DNA of 64,000 bases from Siderastrea radians (lineage: Eukaryota > Cnidaria > Anthozoa > Scleractinia > Rhizangiidae), in NCBI GenBank assembly GCA_964017195.1, contig OZ024895.1, positions 46,061,673-46,125,672 on the forward strand, given 5' to 3'. The notes beneath the pieces were generated by a model. The model had not been told where the DNA came from and did not search any database. It saw nothing but the letters and a program-made list of their open reading frames with translations. The position numbers were made by a program, and so were the translations under genes. Below, piece after piece: positions 11,319 to 23,148 of the stretch. Each line of letters opens with the position of its first letter. Position 1 is the first letter of the stretch.

Positions 11319-14300
11319 ATTGTGTTTCTGAAAGCAGATCATAGTTTGCCTTCCAACTGAGGACACTGTTGCTAATTTTTTTTAAAGTTTGTGCTTCCTC
11401 TACATTGTGCTTTTCAAATTTGGATTGAACTCCAAAAATTTCCATGGAAATTTGGAATCTCATGGCAAATTTCAAGTTAGATGGATAGATACCTTTATTC
11501 AAAATGAATCACGGTGACCCTTTCAAAAGCCAAGGCAACTCCTATTACCGGAGCCGTGATAAAAATAACTTACAATAACTAGTCAAGATCTATACGACTG
11601 TACTTACTAATAGCAAAGGACCATAAAAACCACATTAAAACTACTTAAAAGGGATACTGGGAAATAAAATACAAAGAAGCAAAGTTCTTCTTTCATTGTC
11701 ATTTTGATTCTTTATTTAATCTAACCTGTAGTTTTGAAAATTCAATTTTAAATATGCAAAATTACTGGATATGTGTGGCATAGATTGCGTGTACAATAGT
11801 TTATCATATCACACAGGCGGGCCCTTCAAGCACACTATCTGAGCATGGGCAGGACTAGAAGGGTAATACGACCTTGCTAGAGTTGCCTATGGCCATGTTG
11901 TGGTTCAATTTTATCCTTGGTTCAATTTTTCTTTTCCTTTGTTTTTGTGTATAGTACATGTAATGTACATGAGAATGAGTTAAAAACAAAGGAAAAGAAA
12001 AATTGAACCAAAACAGCCACAACAATTCAACTGTAAGAGATTTGAAATAACTGTTTATAAATTTTAAACAATTTCAAATTAAATTAACCTTCCCACTCTG
12101 CCCTCCCATTTACATAATCAGTTAAGATTTGAATTCAGACACAGCATGATGACTTACATTTTCTTTTCAATGACAAACTACTTGGACGTAAACAGACAGG
12201 ACTGACACTTCTGCGCCTGCCAAGAAACAAAAAAGAACATTTTTTTTACAATTTACTTTTAAGTAGAGTTTTCTTAAGTACATGTGTAACTCAAGGAAAC
12301 ACAAAACTGGTTCTGCAATCAGCTGAGGGAAGTTTGAGTACCTGGGGGCTAACTGTTAGAGGAGGTACTGAGAGGAGTAGAGGAAACTGCTATCAGTTTG
12401 AATTACCAAATAGTTCAAGACTTCATTACCCTGATTCTAGTGTATTTACATGTGTGAGCTCCACATTTGCCACACAGGATGCCTTTGAAATTCCTGATTT
12501 ATCAAGCTCACCAGGAGCTTTCCTGTGGCTAGACCTGCATCAGCACGTGGAAGAACATGTCAAGTTCAACTCCCACCTGGAGTAGCTTTTTTCTTTCTAA
12601 TCTTGCACTTGCAACAAACTAAATATGGTTCACTTATCATTATTATCATCATGGCTCATCATGCAAGCAGACAGACAACACCTTGTCTTAAAGAACAAAG
12701 AAGTTTGTGAGTCTTGTGTCCATTACACTTACGTCAATGTTGTTCGTGTAGGACTGGGTATTGGACTAGGAGTGAGGCTTCTTGCATTTCTCATGGTCAC
12801 TCCCTGGCAAAAGAATTAAACAGGATATCAAGTCAAAAACATGAAGCAAATGTATCATGATGCCACAGTGGTGTAGTAATTTAAGTTGTGGCCAGTGCAT
12901 GTTTTTTGAAAGAGAAGCTGGTGGTTGAAGAAACTTTGCTCCACAAAGTTGTTTTCAAGACCATGAGAAACAGTCTATCAGTCAAGATAAGACTACAGTC
13001 GAACCCCTATAAAGTGGCCACCCCCTATTAGCTGGCCAGTTTTCAAAGTCCCAATGAGGGTTATTCTATTCTTTTTTACCTATATTAAGTGGCCAACCCC
13101 TATTAAGCGGCCACTATCCACTTCCCTGAGGGTGGCCGCTTAATAGGGGATCAACTGTAATAATTATTAGACTAATAAGACTAATTAGTGTTTGAGGAAG
13201 GGGGGGGGGGGGGTGGAGGCAACCTTGTAATAACTTAAATATGCGATAACTTGAGTGGTACAAGTAAGTAATCCTCCTAGTTGCTTAAGTCTCAGAGATT
13301 GGGTTTGTCTCTCTCCATGTGGGTTGACTGTGGACTAACAGCAACTTTACCTAAGAATGAAAGGGTGAGAAAATGTGTCCTAGTTTTGTAACACTGGCAG
13401 GTTACGAAGGTGTAAGGTGTTAACCATTCAAGTCTCAATGAAACGAAACCTTGAGTCAATTCCTTTGGAGACTGTGGGTGAATTCCTAATGTATGGGCAT
13501 TGAAACAAAAGTTTACTGAGTAGTACGTTCCTCTGGAGCTGTTTATATTCCCGTACAAACCAAAGTGGTTCTATCTTTTGGGTGAGGAATAAAATACTAG
13601 CTTGTGATGATTCACACCAAAGCCACACAGCAATACTTTTTTGTCATGCCATTTTGCTAAATGAATTTTGCTAATATTTTGCTACATGAAGTTTGGCTTT
13701 ATTAGGTTAATACAGGTTACAGTCAACGTGCTTCACGCGTGAACGGTCACCAATTGAAGATTGCATTTCACGTGCGCATTCCTTTCTTAATTAGATTATA
13801 CGTGTCCTTGTAGACAGATTGAAAGATAACGATTTTTTTCGATTAACGTAATCGATTCTTTGAAAGTTTGCACGCAACAACGGAAATCGTCAACATAGCG
13901 CACTCGGAAGAGAAGTTTCCAAATCTCGATTACTTCAAGGATGTCATCCGTTATCAACACAGGATCTTTTCCTCCACAACAAAATGGTTGAGTCGTAGTC
14001 TTGATGGACGATTTTATGAACAGCTCCTTTTGTCACTCGATCACGTTGTGTGAAATATCTGACAATCCTATATATCACCTTTGAAAAGGTTGACGATATC
14101 CGTACCTTACATTAGAACGCAAACGTTTAACAGGATCGTAAAAGCCTCCAAGCGAATTTCTTGCCATTTGGACTTAACTCAAGTGCAAAATTAAACTACT
14201 ATGTACACCGCGCACTGTAAATTGCCGCTAAAATGTGGCAGTTATTTATACTATTTTGCTGGTTTGCGATTTAATATTAAAGCCTCATGCATGTATAAAA

Positions 14301-17300
14301 AGCAAAACAAAAAACCTCCAGCCAAAGAATAAAGTTGCCTTGTTAAATTAGTACAGTTTTTGGATTTTCTTTCGAAGGATTACTTCTAGTTTGTCGATTT
14401 TCTCTTTATGGATTTATTTTGGTCGGCTTTTTGTCCTCGCGATTTTTTTTGCGATGTGCTTAAAAATAATGAAAATATAATGCACTAAGGTACCAACACG
14501 TGAAAATTGGCCAATTACGGTATAAAAACTAACTTTTCAGTTCCTGGTCGGAAAGTTCGAATTATTATTACGATGTTCCATGAAAAATTTTGAACAAAAT
14601 TAATGTTTCGAATATAAAATCCAAGGTTCGCCGAATCGCTAAATTTTTTGAAGAATGAAATTGAAGAATGAACTAATCAATGAATATTTGAAGTTGAGTG
14701 TTCATGCGTGAAGCATGTTGACTGTAATACCCCAGGGGGTACTCTGGATTTCAAGTGACGGGGACGTGTGAACGGGGACATAAATTAAAACCCCGAAAAA
14801 TCCCTTGGGCTCCAAGTGAAACCCAAAAAATCCCCTGAACCAATTAACAAAAACCAAAAAATTCCACACAAGGACCCAGAAGGGATTAAATGGCAATACT
14901 GAAGAACAACAGTAATTTTTAAATGGTCATGTTTGTTTGTCTTTTTAAATCATACTATTGCAATAAACATTCCCAGATCTAGCAGTCATTCTAACAACCT
15001 ACTCAAGAAAATACTTGCCAAAATTTTCTTACCCAGAAAAATTCTGAAATTGTGAATTTCAAACCCAAAACAATCCTTCACACCTTCATGTCACTTGTAA
15101 TCCAGAGTATCCCCCCCCCCCCCCCCGCTGAGGTTAATACTCACTCTCTGATTGGGTGGTGAAGAAGAAGCTGGCAGGGAGAATGCACTTCTGTGATCAT
15201 CAAAGGAATTTCTTCGTTCACACATGTGGACATCATGGTTCTTGTCATGATCCTGAGAAAGATGACAATAATATTTAATTAATAACACAAATTGACAGAA
15301 AAAGTGATTTGGTAAACTGATTTTTCAATATTACCACAGCTAGGAAATGACACTTTTCAAACATCAACAAGTTAAAGCTTTAAATTATTTAAATGTTACT
15401 CCTACTAATATTTACGAAAATGTTTCTCTTAAATGTGTCTCACATCAGTTAAGCATTTTTCGGCCAAAGGAGAAAGAAACTTGCTTTCCTGTAGTTCTAT
15501 GGAATGCAAAAGAAAAGTTTTAAGTTCTTCTACTTCTGCGGGATGGGATGCAAATCCATCATGCCGTTACCCTAAGCATTGTTTAGGTTTCCCAAAAGAC
15601 TTGCTTGTGCCTAATAATACACGCCAGGACCTGGTTATTCGAAAGCTGGTTTACGCTATTGAACCTAGGATTAAAAGTTAACCAAGGTTCCTATTTCTCT
15701 TAATAAAAAGAGTTTTCAAAGCTAGTTTTAACTCCCCGTTTGAAAGCAACCACAGTCAAAATGTAGGACAAAAAAATTTACAGAAATCCTCATCACTTGG
15801 ATGTAAATCTGGATTAAAAATTGACACTTATCAGGGTTAACTTAATCCTGCTTTGAACAACTGAGCCCTGGGTGGAGAGAGACAATGTGGAACAAAGTTT
15901 TTTGTCCACGGAAGGGAAATGACTGTGGAGATCAGATGTGAACTGTTCACTTCCTCTTCTACACTGAAGTAAATGTCTTAGCTTTATTAATAAACTCCAG
16001 AGAAGTTATAGCTATTTCAGTGACAATGAAAACTTACCAGTGTCCAGTCATTGAGTGAATTTGAAAGAATAAGTTCACTGAGAAAGTAAGACATACAAAA
16101 GAAGCTAATAAATATAACAGGACTAAATTTGTGTTAAATAACAGTTAACAAATATGATTCAACACAGAATTCAAGCAGTTGCCATCAAAGCTGTGAATTT
16201 ACATTAAAGCTGTGAGTGAACAAGCTTCATTCACTGAAGCTAATGACATGCAGTACATCTGGAGTGCCTGGCTTTGCTAAATTTTGCACTTTGCTGAATT
16301 TCTCATGAAAGCAATAACAAGCAAAATCATTACAGTGGAACATCTTTTGTATGGATACCACAGAGACAGGAAAGTGTCCCGTATTACAGAGGTGAAATGA
16401 ACCAACTGTAATAGTCATAGAGACGTGTCCAGGGGTGTCTGTAAGAATAGGTTCAACCGTTGGCTGTTTCAGTTATACTTCCTCAAATCAAGTTATTGTT
16501 TTTTTAATAACTAAGCTCTAACGAAACTGACTGCTTATTTGCAGTTGAAACACTTAAAATCCCCTAAATATACCAATATAAATCACAAACCAGTCCCCCC
16601 AAAAAGAACGAGAGGGAGAGAAAAATACCCCCCCCCCCCCCGCCCACAAAAAAAAAAGGAGAGGGAGAGAAAAACAAAAGAAGAAAATCCCTCATTTGCG
16701 AAAAAAAAAAGCCCTTGGCAAAGTTCCACACCATATGATAGCAATGGCTTCCATACTGACCAAGTCATTTGATGATGGAAAATGGATGACAAAAATACCA
16801 AGGACTGTGAAAATTATTGGACAAGGCTGTATGCTGAGTCATCTTTGGTAGTAAAGGAATTCTTAAATCCAGAGATTATTTCCAAAACTGGACAGCACCT
16901 ATTCGTATTATGTTCAAATTAATTAAGCACTGGATAAGAAATTAATTAAAGCCATCCTGGTTGCAAACTTGCATTCGTGACGAGGTAATTTCATTTAAGA
17001 AACCAAGTTGTAAACCAATTTAAAGAAGTTCTTATGATACGATGCTTGTAGTAGAGGCAAGAATGACGCTAAAAATATTTACCACACAAATTACAAAATT
17101 ATACTCTAATTCACCAAAGCCTCTCTTTTTGCGAGCTGAGCTTTGTTTTTAATTGCCTCTACAAAAACAACATTTTGTAGAATAGAACGTCGCCGGGCTT
17201 TTATGAACTCACTGTTCAACTTGTCTTTCACGACTCGCGTCATCCATACTTTCTTCCTGAAATGTTCAAAAAACATAAAATGCGCCAGTTTTGTCTTTAT

Positions 17301-17793
17301 CTTAGCTTAACCTTCTCAACATAAGATAACGTATTAATGGTGGTAATGTTTTATTCCAAATGATCAAGAACCAACTTCAAGAGAACTTGGAAACAGAATA
17401 CAGTAGAAGCTTTCTAAAAACTCGGTTAAAAAATAAAGTTAAAAAAACAAACAAACACCACATTTACCCTTTTGATTTGCTCTATTCTTGATGCAGGAGA
17501 TCCCTGAAAAAGAATTCAAGGGGCGAAATGCAAATCGGCAATTACAACCACGAAATCAAGCCTAAAGAATAAGTCAAAGTCCTTTGACATTTATTCGCGG
17601 AATTTTTACTTACAGCATTTAAAGCCATTTGACTCGTAGAGAAGCGTCTTTGTCTTGCGGAGTGTATTGGCTGAAAGATAGGAATCGCCTCGCTCATTAC
17701 TGCAGCGCTTACGTTAGGTGCTGAATTGGATCTTCGCAGCGTATTAGAAGGCAAATGCCCTAAATCATCGGTCTCCATTGCATTAGCCGCCAT
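10781..17793 (-). CDS. PABIR1: PABIR/FAM122-family PP2A-B55 regulator, complete, seven exons
   Basis: PABIR (FAM122) proteins bind and inhibit PP2A holoenzymes carrying the B55 subunit and so influence mitotic entry. Minus-strand exons are 17793-17614, 17503-17468, 17256-17213, 16077-16038, 15252-15145, 12803-12733, 12216-12158 and 11133-10781. This is eight coding segments if the 36-base 17503-17468 piece is counted, and every boundary is GT-AG with phases that close. The product is about 296 residues. Family landmarks, in order, are LRRSNSAPNVS near residue 19, ARQRRFSTSQ near 46, a helical RERQVEHELILSNSLNDW segment near 82-99 (the region that contacts B55 in relatives), a SLTPSPIPSPTR motif, RRSVSPVCLRPSSLSLKRK, and SPSKRLCD. 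The tail is serine-rich and acidic. The first ATG lies in a GC-richer start region. Human paralogues are intron-poor, whereas this gene is split. Identification is by motif order and is confident for the family, not for the paralogue. Confidence 0.88.
11257..11321. repeat. (ATT)n microsatellite in a PABIR intron
   Basis: An imperfect then perfect ATT/AAT run of about 65 bases, roughly 125 bases from the last PABIR exon. Confidence 0.95.
11895..12024. mobile_element. Small foldback element in a PABIR intron
   Basis: The arms TTGGTTCAATTTTTCTTTTC (11919 onward) and GAAAAGAAAAATTGAACCAA (to about 12012) are inverted copies around a loop of about 36 bases. Outer TTGTGG/CCACAA extends the pairing. 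It ends about 135 bases from the exon at 12158-12216. Confidence 0.7.
12996..13157. mobile_element. pogo/Tigger-like MITE
   Basis: A 162-bp element with TA at both flanks (12994-12995, 13158-13159). The left end is CAGTCGAACCCCTATAAAGT and the inverted right end is CAGTTGATCCCCTATTAAGC, each followed by GGCCACCC. CAGT-starting ends with a TA target site match the pogo/Tigger branch of Tc1/mariner. It lies in the PABIR intron between 12803 and 15145. Confidence 0.82.
13160..14729. other. PABIR intron without recognised features
   Basis: Contains a poly-G run at about 13198-13214. I see no exon or RNA gene. Short open frames on both strands lack recognisable motifs. Confidence 0.5.
14730..15133. 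mobile_element. MITE with G/C-run termini next to a PABIR splice donor
   Basis: The left end CCCCAGGGGGTACTCTGGAT and the inverted right end (CCTCAGC, a G run, ATACTCTGGATTACAAGTGAC) match, with expansion of the G tract on the right. The end nearest the gene stops about 11 bases from the donor of exon 15252-15145. It is similar in style to the element at 28443-28791. Confidence 0.75.
15253..17212. other. PABIR introns, low-complexity content
   Basis: Apart from the 40-base coding exon at 16038-16077, this holds AT-rich DNA and a C run plus purine-rich tract near 16618-16710. I see nothing else that can be supported. Confidence 0.5.
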
Positions 17794-18309
17794 ATTGCTT
17801 TCGGCTCAAAGACAACATCTGGAAGCGCGCAAGGGATTGTTCCGGTCTATCGCTTCCGCTCGGGCCAGTCTCCGGGGAACATAACCCGGTACTTCCGCAA
17901 AAAGAAACACAGATGGAGGCCAATATTGTATGTAACCAGACCTGATATCACGAAATATAAATCCCCAATTTGGATGCCAAAATAAAGTAAACGATAGTGT
18001 AAAATGTTCCACACACAAGTAAAGAGCTTTCTAAAAATATTTTTGAAGTTGAAAATAATGATTACAGGAATTACTGACAGGTTTTTACGCAAACAATTAT
18101 CAATGACGTCATATTTCTTAAGTTACTTTAATTTAAACTCCCTATTGCACGAAACGGGAAATAAACTTGATAGGTAGCTATAATCACTGCATTTCTGAAA
18201 CAACTTCGATTACTGTTCTTGCAGTTGAAATTACAATTCATATTACAGTCCACACCTTTCCAATAAGGAACTAGCGCGCGACGGTGATCTTGTAACTGAA
18301 ACAACTGTG
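17794..18309. other. Presumed promoter / 5' UTR region of PABIR
   Basis: The 150 bases upstream of the PABIR ATG are richer in G, C and CpG than the surroundings, as for a housekeeping start region. No TATA box at a convincing distance and no splice-supported 5' exon were identified. Confidence 0.4.
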
Positions 18310-19310
18310 ACCTTTGCCATACAGAACTTAAAACCATTCTGGCTTAAGAAATTGCTAATATTTTACAGAACAGAAGAAATTTTGCTGTAATATTTTATAT
18401 GTTCAAAATGAACTTTCCCTTCAGCATCAGTATTACGGTGGGAATGGTTATTTCACATGATCCAGCACTACATGTACCTAACATCACGCACATCATTCAC
18501 CAGTGTTCTAACGTCGTAGAAATGCTGTAGGAATGTTGTTAAAAATCGTTGTAGAAATGTTCTTAAAAATCTCCTGTTATTAGCTTACTGCCAGCGTGAG
18601 AATATCAGTGACATTCTTGTTAGAGCACAGTCAACAGGAACCCATGATTCAAGTGACTCCCGGGCCACTCCCGGTTCCTTTCGGTGCAATACCAGGCTGA
18701 TTGTACCACTTGTCCCTACTTTGAACATGGCCGCAATCAATATACTTTTCACTCCACAGGTGAAACCTACTAGTCAAATCTCATATAACTTGTACTACTT
18801 TCAATGCTATCTAGATGATTCAATGTCGCCTATGTAATTTACAATACATTGGGGAAAGTAAACGTCGCCTCAAAGACCGTTTTAAAGACGACCAGTACTC
18901 AACCGTACTTTTAATTGTATCCGGATACAGTGGTATCAGAACACTTTCTCAGCAATGACCCCTCCGACACCCACATGCTACTCATTCCTATTGAAAAACT
19001 TAAAAATGAACGTAATTCCTTCAGGAAGGCACGTGAGGCTCAGATTATTCGCAAAGCTAAGACTCTCGATTCTCTAGGCATCAATAAACGTGATGAACAG
19101 TAATTTGTAACTATATATAGGATGAAAAATCTTTATTTGTTTTCTATGATTTCTAAGTAGTCACACCATACCACGTCATATAAAATGTAACTTCCTTTCA
19201 TTGTTTTACTGCGTATATATTTCTGTAAATTCGTGATTTGCGTTAATAAACCTGATCAATACTGGTATTGGCCAGTCGAAATATTGTAACTCAAGTCTTT
19301 TCACGTTGTT
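18310..19310 (+). mobile_element. Decayed Penelope-like retroelement with GIY-YIG remnant
   Basis: From about 18640 to 19103 broken frames resemble the C-terminal part of cnidarian Penelope-like elements: TTCPYFEHG near 18696, then CRLCNLQYIGESKRRLKDRF near 18823, then an intact 62-codon frame with HFLSNDPSDTHMLLIPIEKL and KAREAQIIRKAKTLDSLGIN. The order CPYF, Y-I-G-E-S/T-K-R-L-K-D-R, LIPIEK is that of the GIY-YIG endonuclease region of these elements. In-frame stops and frame changes make it a pseudogene. The left part (18310-18435) matches a dispersed repeat also found at 26375-26510. Confidence 0.75.
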
Positions 19311-20239
19311 TGATCAGTCCCTGCAGTAGTCATTTTGACACTCGTTTATATTTTTATCAATTTTGACTGATCACGATCTTTCTGATCCGACGATGAGCAA
19401 GATTGATCGTACACGGTTTTTGCAGTGGTTTCAAACCTTAACTTCGTATCGATTATCAGCCATTTAGGAAAATCGAATTTCTCATTGTCGTGTACAACGG
19501 AGTGAGATGCAGATTTTATTTACACAAGACATTAAGATATTTCCGTGTTCGTTTTGGCTCTTTAAAGGGAAACTAAGTGCAAAAGACTTGTAGTCGCAAC
19601 CCCTGGGGGGAGGGGCACTCCTTACAGTGGGCTATACGGGGAGGCTCCGCGCGAAAGGTCGTGGTTTCGCAGTGCGAACCGGAAAATTCAGATGATTCTA
19701 GATGAATGTTTCACGATAGCCCCATTTTGGTCACATCCCACAAGTGCTACACTTTGTAATTACTTGATTTACTTTTGTGGGAACCCTGATACTGAGTGTA
19801 GTAATGCGGTGCTCGCAATGCCTACTAATGTCCACGGCTGCTGACATTTAGGCTCGCTATTTATCTCTCTAAAGGTAGACAAAGGGGTAATGCCCGCACA
19901 AGCTACCCAGAACACGCATGTGCTGGACTTGTGACTTTGTTATTTTAGCCACATCACACACACATCACACACACAGTAGCCAGTTAGTAACTATAAAACG
20001 TCTTCTCAGTGGGATTTTAAATGTGTTTATGATTAGGTTACCATATTTCATTCAGCAGTTTAGTGTCTCCACAATTTGTGATTTAAAAGACATTAGACTG
20101 CGAGTCTGTGAACAGTAGAGTGTAAAGATAAGTACATATTTATCACTACTACTCAATTCAACAACAAAGCCTCACCAATAAACCTATTTCAGAAAATGTG
20201 TGAAAACTTTCGCAGGAAAACACTCTGTGCTAAATACTA

Positions 20240-20505
20240 CACCTTTTGCCCTTCATTAACGGAAAATAGAAATTCATTTTATTTTACGGGAAATCAATAA
20301 CATCTTAGGAATAACATTTTCACGAAGAAATGTTCATTTTAATCATCCGTTGGTTCATTTGCGCAATTACCATGCTAATGCATCTTCAATAACATCATTG
20401 GAATGTCATTTTCTTTTATTGTTAGGTCTATTATGCCTTTGGAAAACACATTTTCATCAATAATACAGTCGTTTACATTTTTTGAAAGTCATTACTGGCA
20501 AGTAC
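20240..20505. repeat. Left terminal inverted repeat of the transposon
   Basis: About 265 bases, matched in inverse at roughly 22100-22365. Pairing fades after the GGCAAGTA phrase near 20504, just beyond the transposase stop codon. Confidence 0.85.
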
Positions 20506-20535
20506 ATTACCGTCCATAATAAACAAAGTTCATTT

Positions 20536-21600
20536 TTAACCTTCAATGTGTTCGCGGTTAAGACAACGCGGTACATATGTCTGCATGAATCTGTACCACC
20601 CTACGCACTTTGCAGCCGTAATGGTATTCATGTTCCTTTGAGATGCTTCTAAGAGAATTCTTTGTCGATACTCTCCAAGTGGAATGCCTTGTCGTCGAGC
20701 TTCGTCTCGGTCATCTATTGTTGCTTGAATGTCAGGGCGTGAAAAGTCGGCTTTTATTGCAGCCTTTAAAGCACTTATGGCTTGCTCTACAATATTCAGG
20801 AGCGGCGAATAGGGGGGCAGCATCTTTATCTCGATTCTTCCTCTGGGACAATCTGCGTTTCGATGTGCAGGGGCGTTGTCAAACACCAAGAAGGTTTGGT
20901 TGTCGAGATTAACTCGTCTTCCGACTTCTCCCAAAAAATCGTTGAAAAGTTGCCTGTTCATCCCACCAATACGAGCTGTGTGGTAGACAAGGCCATTTGT
21001 CGGCGATACAGCCAAACAAATTGTCACATTTCTGCCACGTTGACCTGAAACTTGACGATAAGCACGTTCTCCAACTCTCGCCCTTCCATAACTTCTCGCT
21101 GTCCAGATGTTGTAGCCACATTCGTCAATGAAGATGCAGTCGTTGATGACCCCTTGCGTCATAAACCAGTTGGCATATTCATAGCGTCGCTCTATCACGT
21201 CGTGTCTGTTGCGAGCAGCTAATACTGCTCTGGCCATCTTTACCCTTATCAGCACTCCATCCATAGTCTTTCCAATCGTTCTATCGCACACCAAAGGTTT
21301 AGCAGGTAGTCGCCTTCGAAGTTCTTCATTTATCTGTTGCAATGTAAGGAGGCAGTTTTCGTTTAAAATTTCATTTATGCAATCTCTCATCTCATTATCA
21401 ACTCTAACGTTATTTCGTCTGCCATGAGGTCTTTCGTTTACTCTTCCTTCACGAACGTAGGTTGCTACAGTGCTTCTGGCCGTGCTCCCATTCACACCCA
21501 ATGTGTCAGCGACTGATAGGTAGTCTTCAGTGGGATCCTCAAAGGCTCTGACAATCCTTCTACGGACTTTGTTTGGAATTCTATTTCGTCTTGGGGGCAT
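20536..21600 (-). CDS. DDE transposase, IS630/Tc1/mariner superfamily
   Basis: The enzyme cuts and joins its own element ends. The frame is open upstream to 21744, but the ATG at 21598-21600 (MPPRRNRIPNKVRRRIV) is the likely start, giving 354 residues. An N-terminal helix-turn-helix region (about residues 1-100, LSVADTLGVNGSTARSTVATY) precedes a DDE_3-type catalytic domain. The first aspartate is in FIDECGYNIW, the second in LVFDNAPAH and the glutamate in LPPYSPLLNIVEQ. Thirty residues separate the second D from the E, shorter than the DD34E of classical Tc1. The C-terminus is basic and ends PRCLNREHIEG. The frame has no internal stops, so the copy may be young and possibly active. The minus-strand stop lies about 30 bases inside the terminal repeat. 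Confidence 0.92.
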   Translation of the reverse strand: MPPRRNRIPNKVRRRIVRAFEDPTEDYLSVADTLGVNGSTARSTVATYVREGRVNERPHGRRNNVRVDNEMRDCINEILNENCLLTLQQINEELRRRLPAKPLVCDRTIGKTMDGVLIRVKMARAVLAARNRHDVIERRYEYANWFMTQGVINDCIFIDECGYNIWTARSYGRARVGERAYRQVSGQRGRNVTICLAVSPTNGLVYHTARIGGMNRQLFNDFLGEVGRRVNLDNQTFLVFDNAPAHRNADCPRGRIEIKMLPPYSPLLNIVEQAISALKAAIKADFSRPDIQATIDDRDEARRQGIPLGEYRQRILLEASQRNMNTITAAKCVGWYRFMQTYVPRCLNREHIEG

Positions 21601-21785
21601 GCTGCATTCACTCTTAAAACGGCAAAACAGTTTGTGTGCGTTTACAGTGTACATGCACAGTATATATACATGCTTGATCTTTTGTTCTACTCTACTGTTC
21701 AAATTGCATTGTCCAGAGGAGGTCTTTGGCAAACTGCATATCACCCAAGAGGCACAATGGATAAACTACATGAACATGTAACGCT

Positions 21786-22080
21786 GCGCTCCTATTGGCC
21801 GTACCTGAATATCGTAGAACAGGCAATAAGCACTTAACACTGTAAAGTGCTTAAACAAGGCAGTACAAATATACATGTCAAGTTAAAAAAAAGCCGACAT
21901 TTCACGCCCTTGAATGTTCAGTACATGTCGTAAGACACAACTGATGGCAGAGAGGAAGTTCAGCCACAGACCACTCCAGTTAGACCAGTTACAGAACATC
22001 ATTTGCTCTGTTACCGAATACGGCTGCAAAAAGAATGCAGGATTCCCCGAAAACATAGAGGGTTTAATCGAACTTCGCTA
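21786..22080 (+). pseudogene. Decayed inverted copy of the transposase 3' half
   Basis: On the plus strand YLNIVEQAIST and, further on, a KADISRP-like phrase and a stretch ending PENIEG echo the C-terminal part of the minus-strand transposase (LLNIVEQAIS, KADFSRP, REHIEG). They come in the same order and are followed by the right terminal repeat. Stops and frame changes break it. The right arm of the transposon therefore looks like an inverted duplicate of the left arm plus the 3' end of the gene. Confidence 0.75.
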
Positions 22081-22365
22081 TTTAATTAACTTATTTATTC
22101 ATTACTTGCCAGAAATGACTTTCAAGAAATGTAAACGGCAGTGTTATTGATGTTAATGTTTTTCCAAAGACATAATAGACTTTTCAATAAAGAAAATGGC
22201 ATTCCAATGATGTTATTGAAGGTGCATTAGCGTGGTAATTGCGCAAATGAACCAACGGATAACTAAAATGAACATTTCGTCGTGAAAATGTTATTCCTAA
22301 GATGTTATTGATTTCCCGTAAAATAAAATGAATTTCTATTTTCCGTTAATGAAGGGCAAAAGGTG

Positions 22366-23148
22366 TAAATAGACATCAAAGGCGAATTATAGTGCATTAC
22401 ATGTAAAAGCTCACTCGAATAATCCTTATAAGCCCCGCCGCCAAAACTTTACCTCCGCAGACAATACCGCCAGCTACACAGGCTAGAATAGCACTATTTT
22501 TTGTACTGTGCCCAAGTTGGTTTACCAAGGAATTTCCGGTATCACTGTATATTCCTTGTCACACGTTCTATGTCTTCTTTATGTATCTAAAAAATCTCCG
22601 ATGCAAACCCTCTCAGTGTCGATCAGTCACCCTATCACGTGATCATCATACAAACCTTGGATGAAAAGGGAATAATATGACCACCGAATTTTGTCATCTT
22701 TACATCTATCTGTCTTTAATTCGACTTTCACAGTTACTGTATTCCTTATTCGGATAGGCATGCTGTAAACTACTAGATAAAAGCTCTAACTTAACTGGTT
22801 TCCGCTGGCTTTCACTGCTGAAAGCATTCTTAGTGGAATTTTAATGAGATTACCTACAAATAATGCTTTTCCTAGAAACAGCTATTCTAGAATTATTGTA
22901 AATAGTTAGATGTTTAACATAACTTTATGTATGCTTTTAGAATTATTTTACTTAATTGTCCCCAATTAGTAGAGAGTTTTACCCTCGGCTAGACTTCTGC
23001 TGACACTTAATGGCACACGTACATGCAGACAGTGCTATAACTAGATAATAAAATGTCAATGTCCAGATTTTCTGCGCCCTCGTAATAGCTCGTATCAGTC
23101 AAGTTTTTCAGTTGCTTTCTTACGAAAATACTCTGTGAAGTGGAGTTT
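22366..23148. other. 3' flank of gene A
   Basis: No gene is seen. The stretch is collinear with 28046-29677 of unit 2 except for three MITEs that only unit 2 carries. Confidence 0.6.

Larger units (their letters stand above)
20240..22365. mobile_element. 2,126-bp Tc1/mariner/IS630-type transposon with a TA target site
   Basis: The element starts CACCTTTTGCCCTTCATTAA and ends with its inverse (20240 and 22365), flanked by TA at 20238-20239 and 22366-22367. The paralogous unit (around 28040) has a single TA at the same point, so the boundaries are proven by an empty site. The inverted ends are long, about 265 bases with few mismatches. A transposase gene lies on the minus strand and a decayed partial second copy of its 3' half lies on the plus strand inside the right arm. 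Confidence 0.93.

Noticed and set aside
13868..14053. A small plus-strand gene in a PABIR intron
   Set aside because: 61 codons with no motif or regulatory support. Chance length for this composition.
15433..15681. An 82-codon plus-strand gene in a PABIR intron
   Set aside because: No recognisable motif, no splice or poly(A) support, and AT-rich intronic surroundings.
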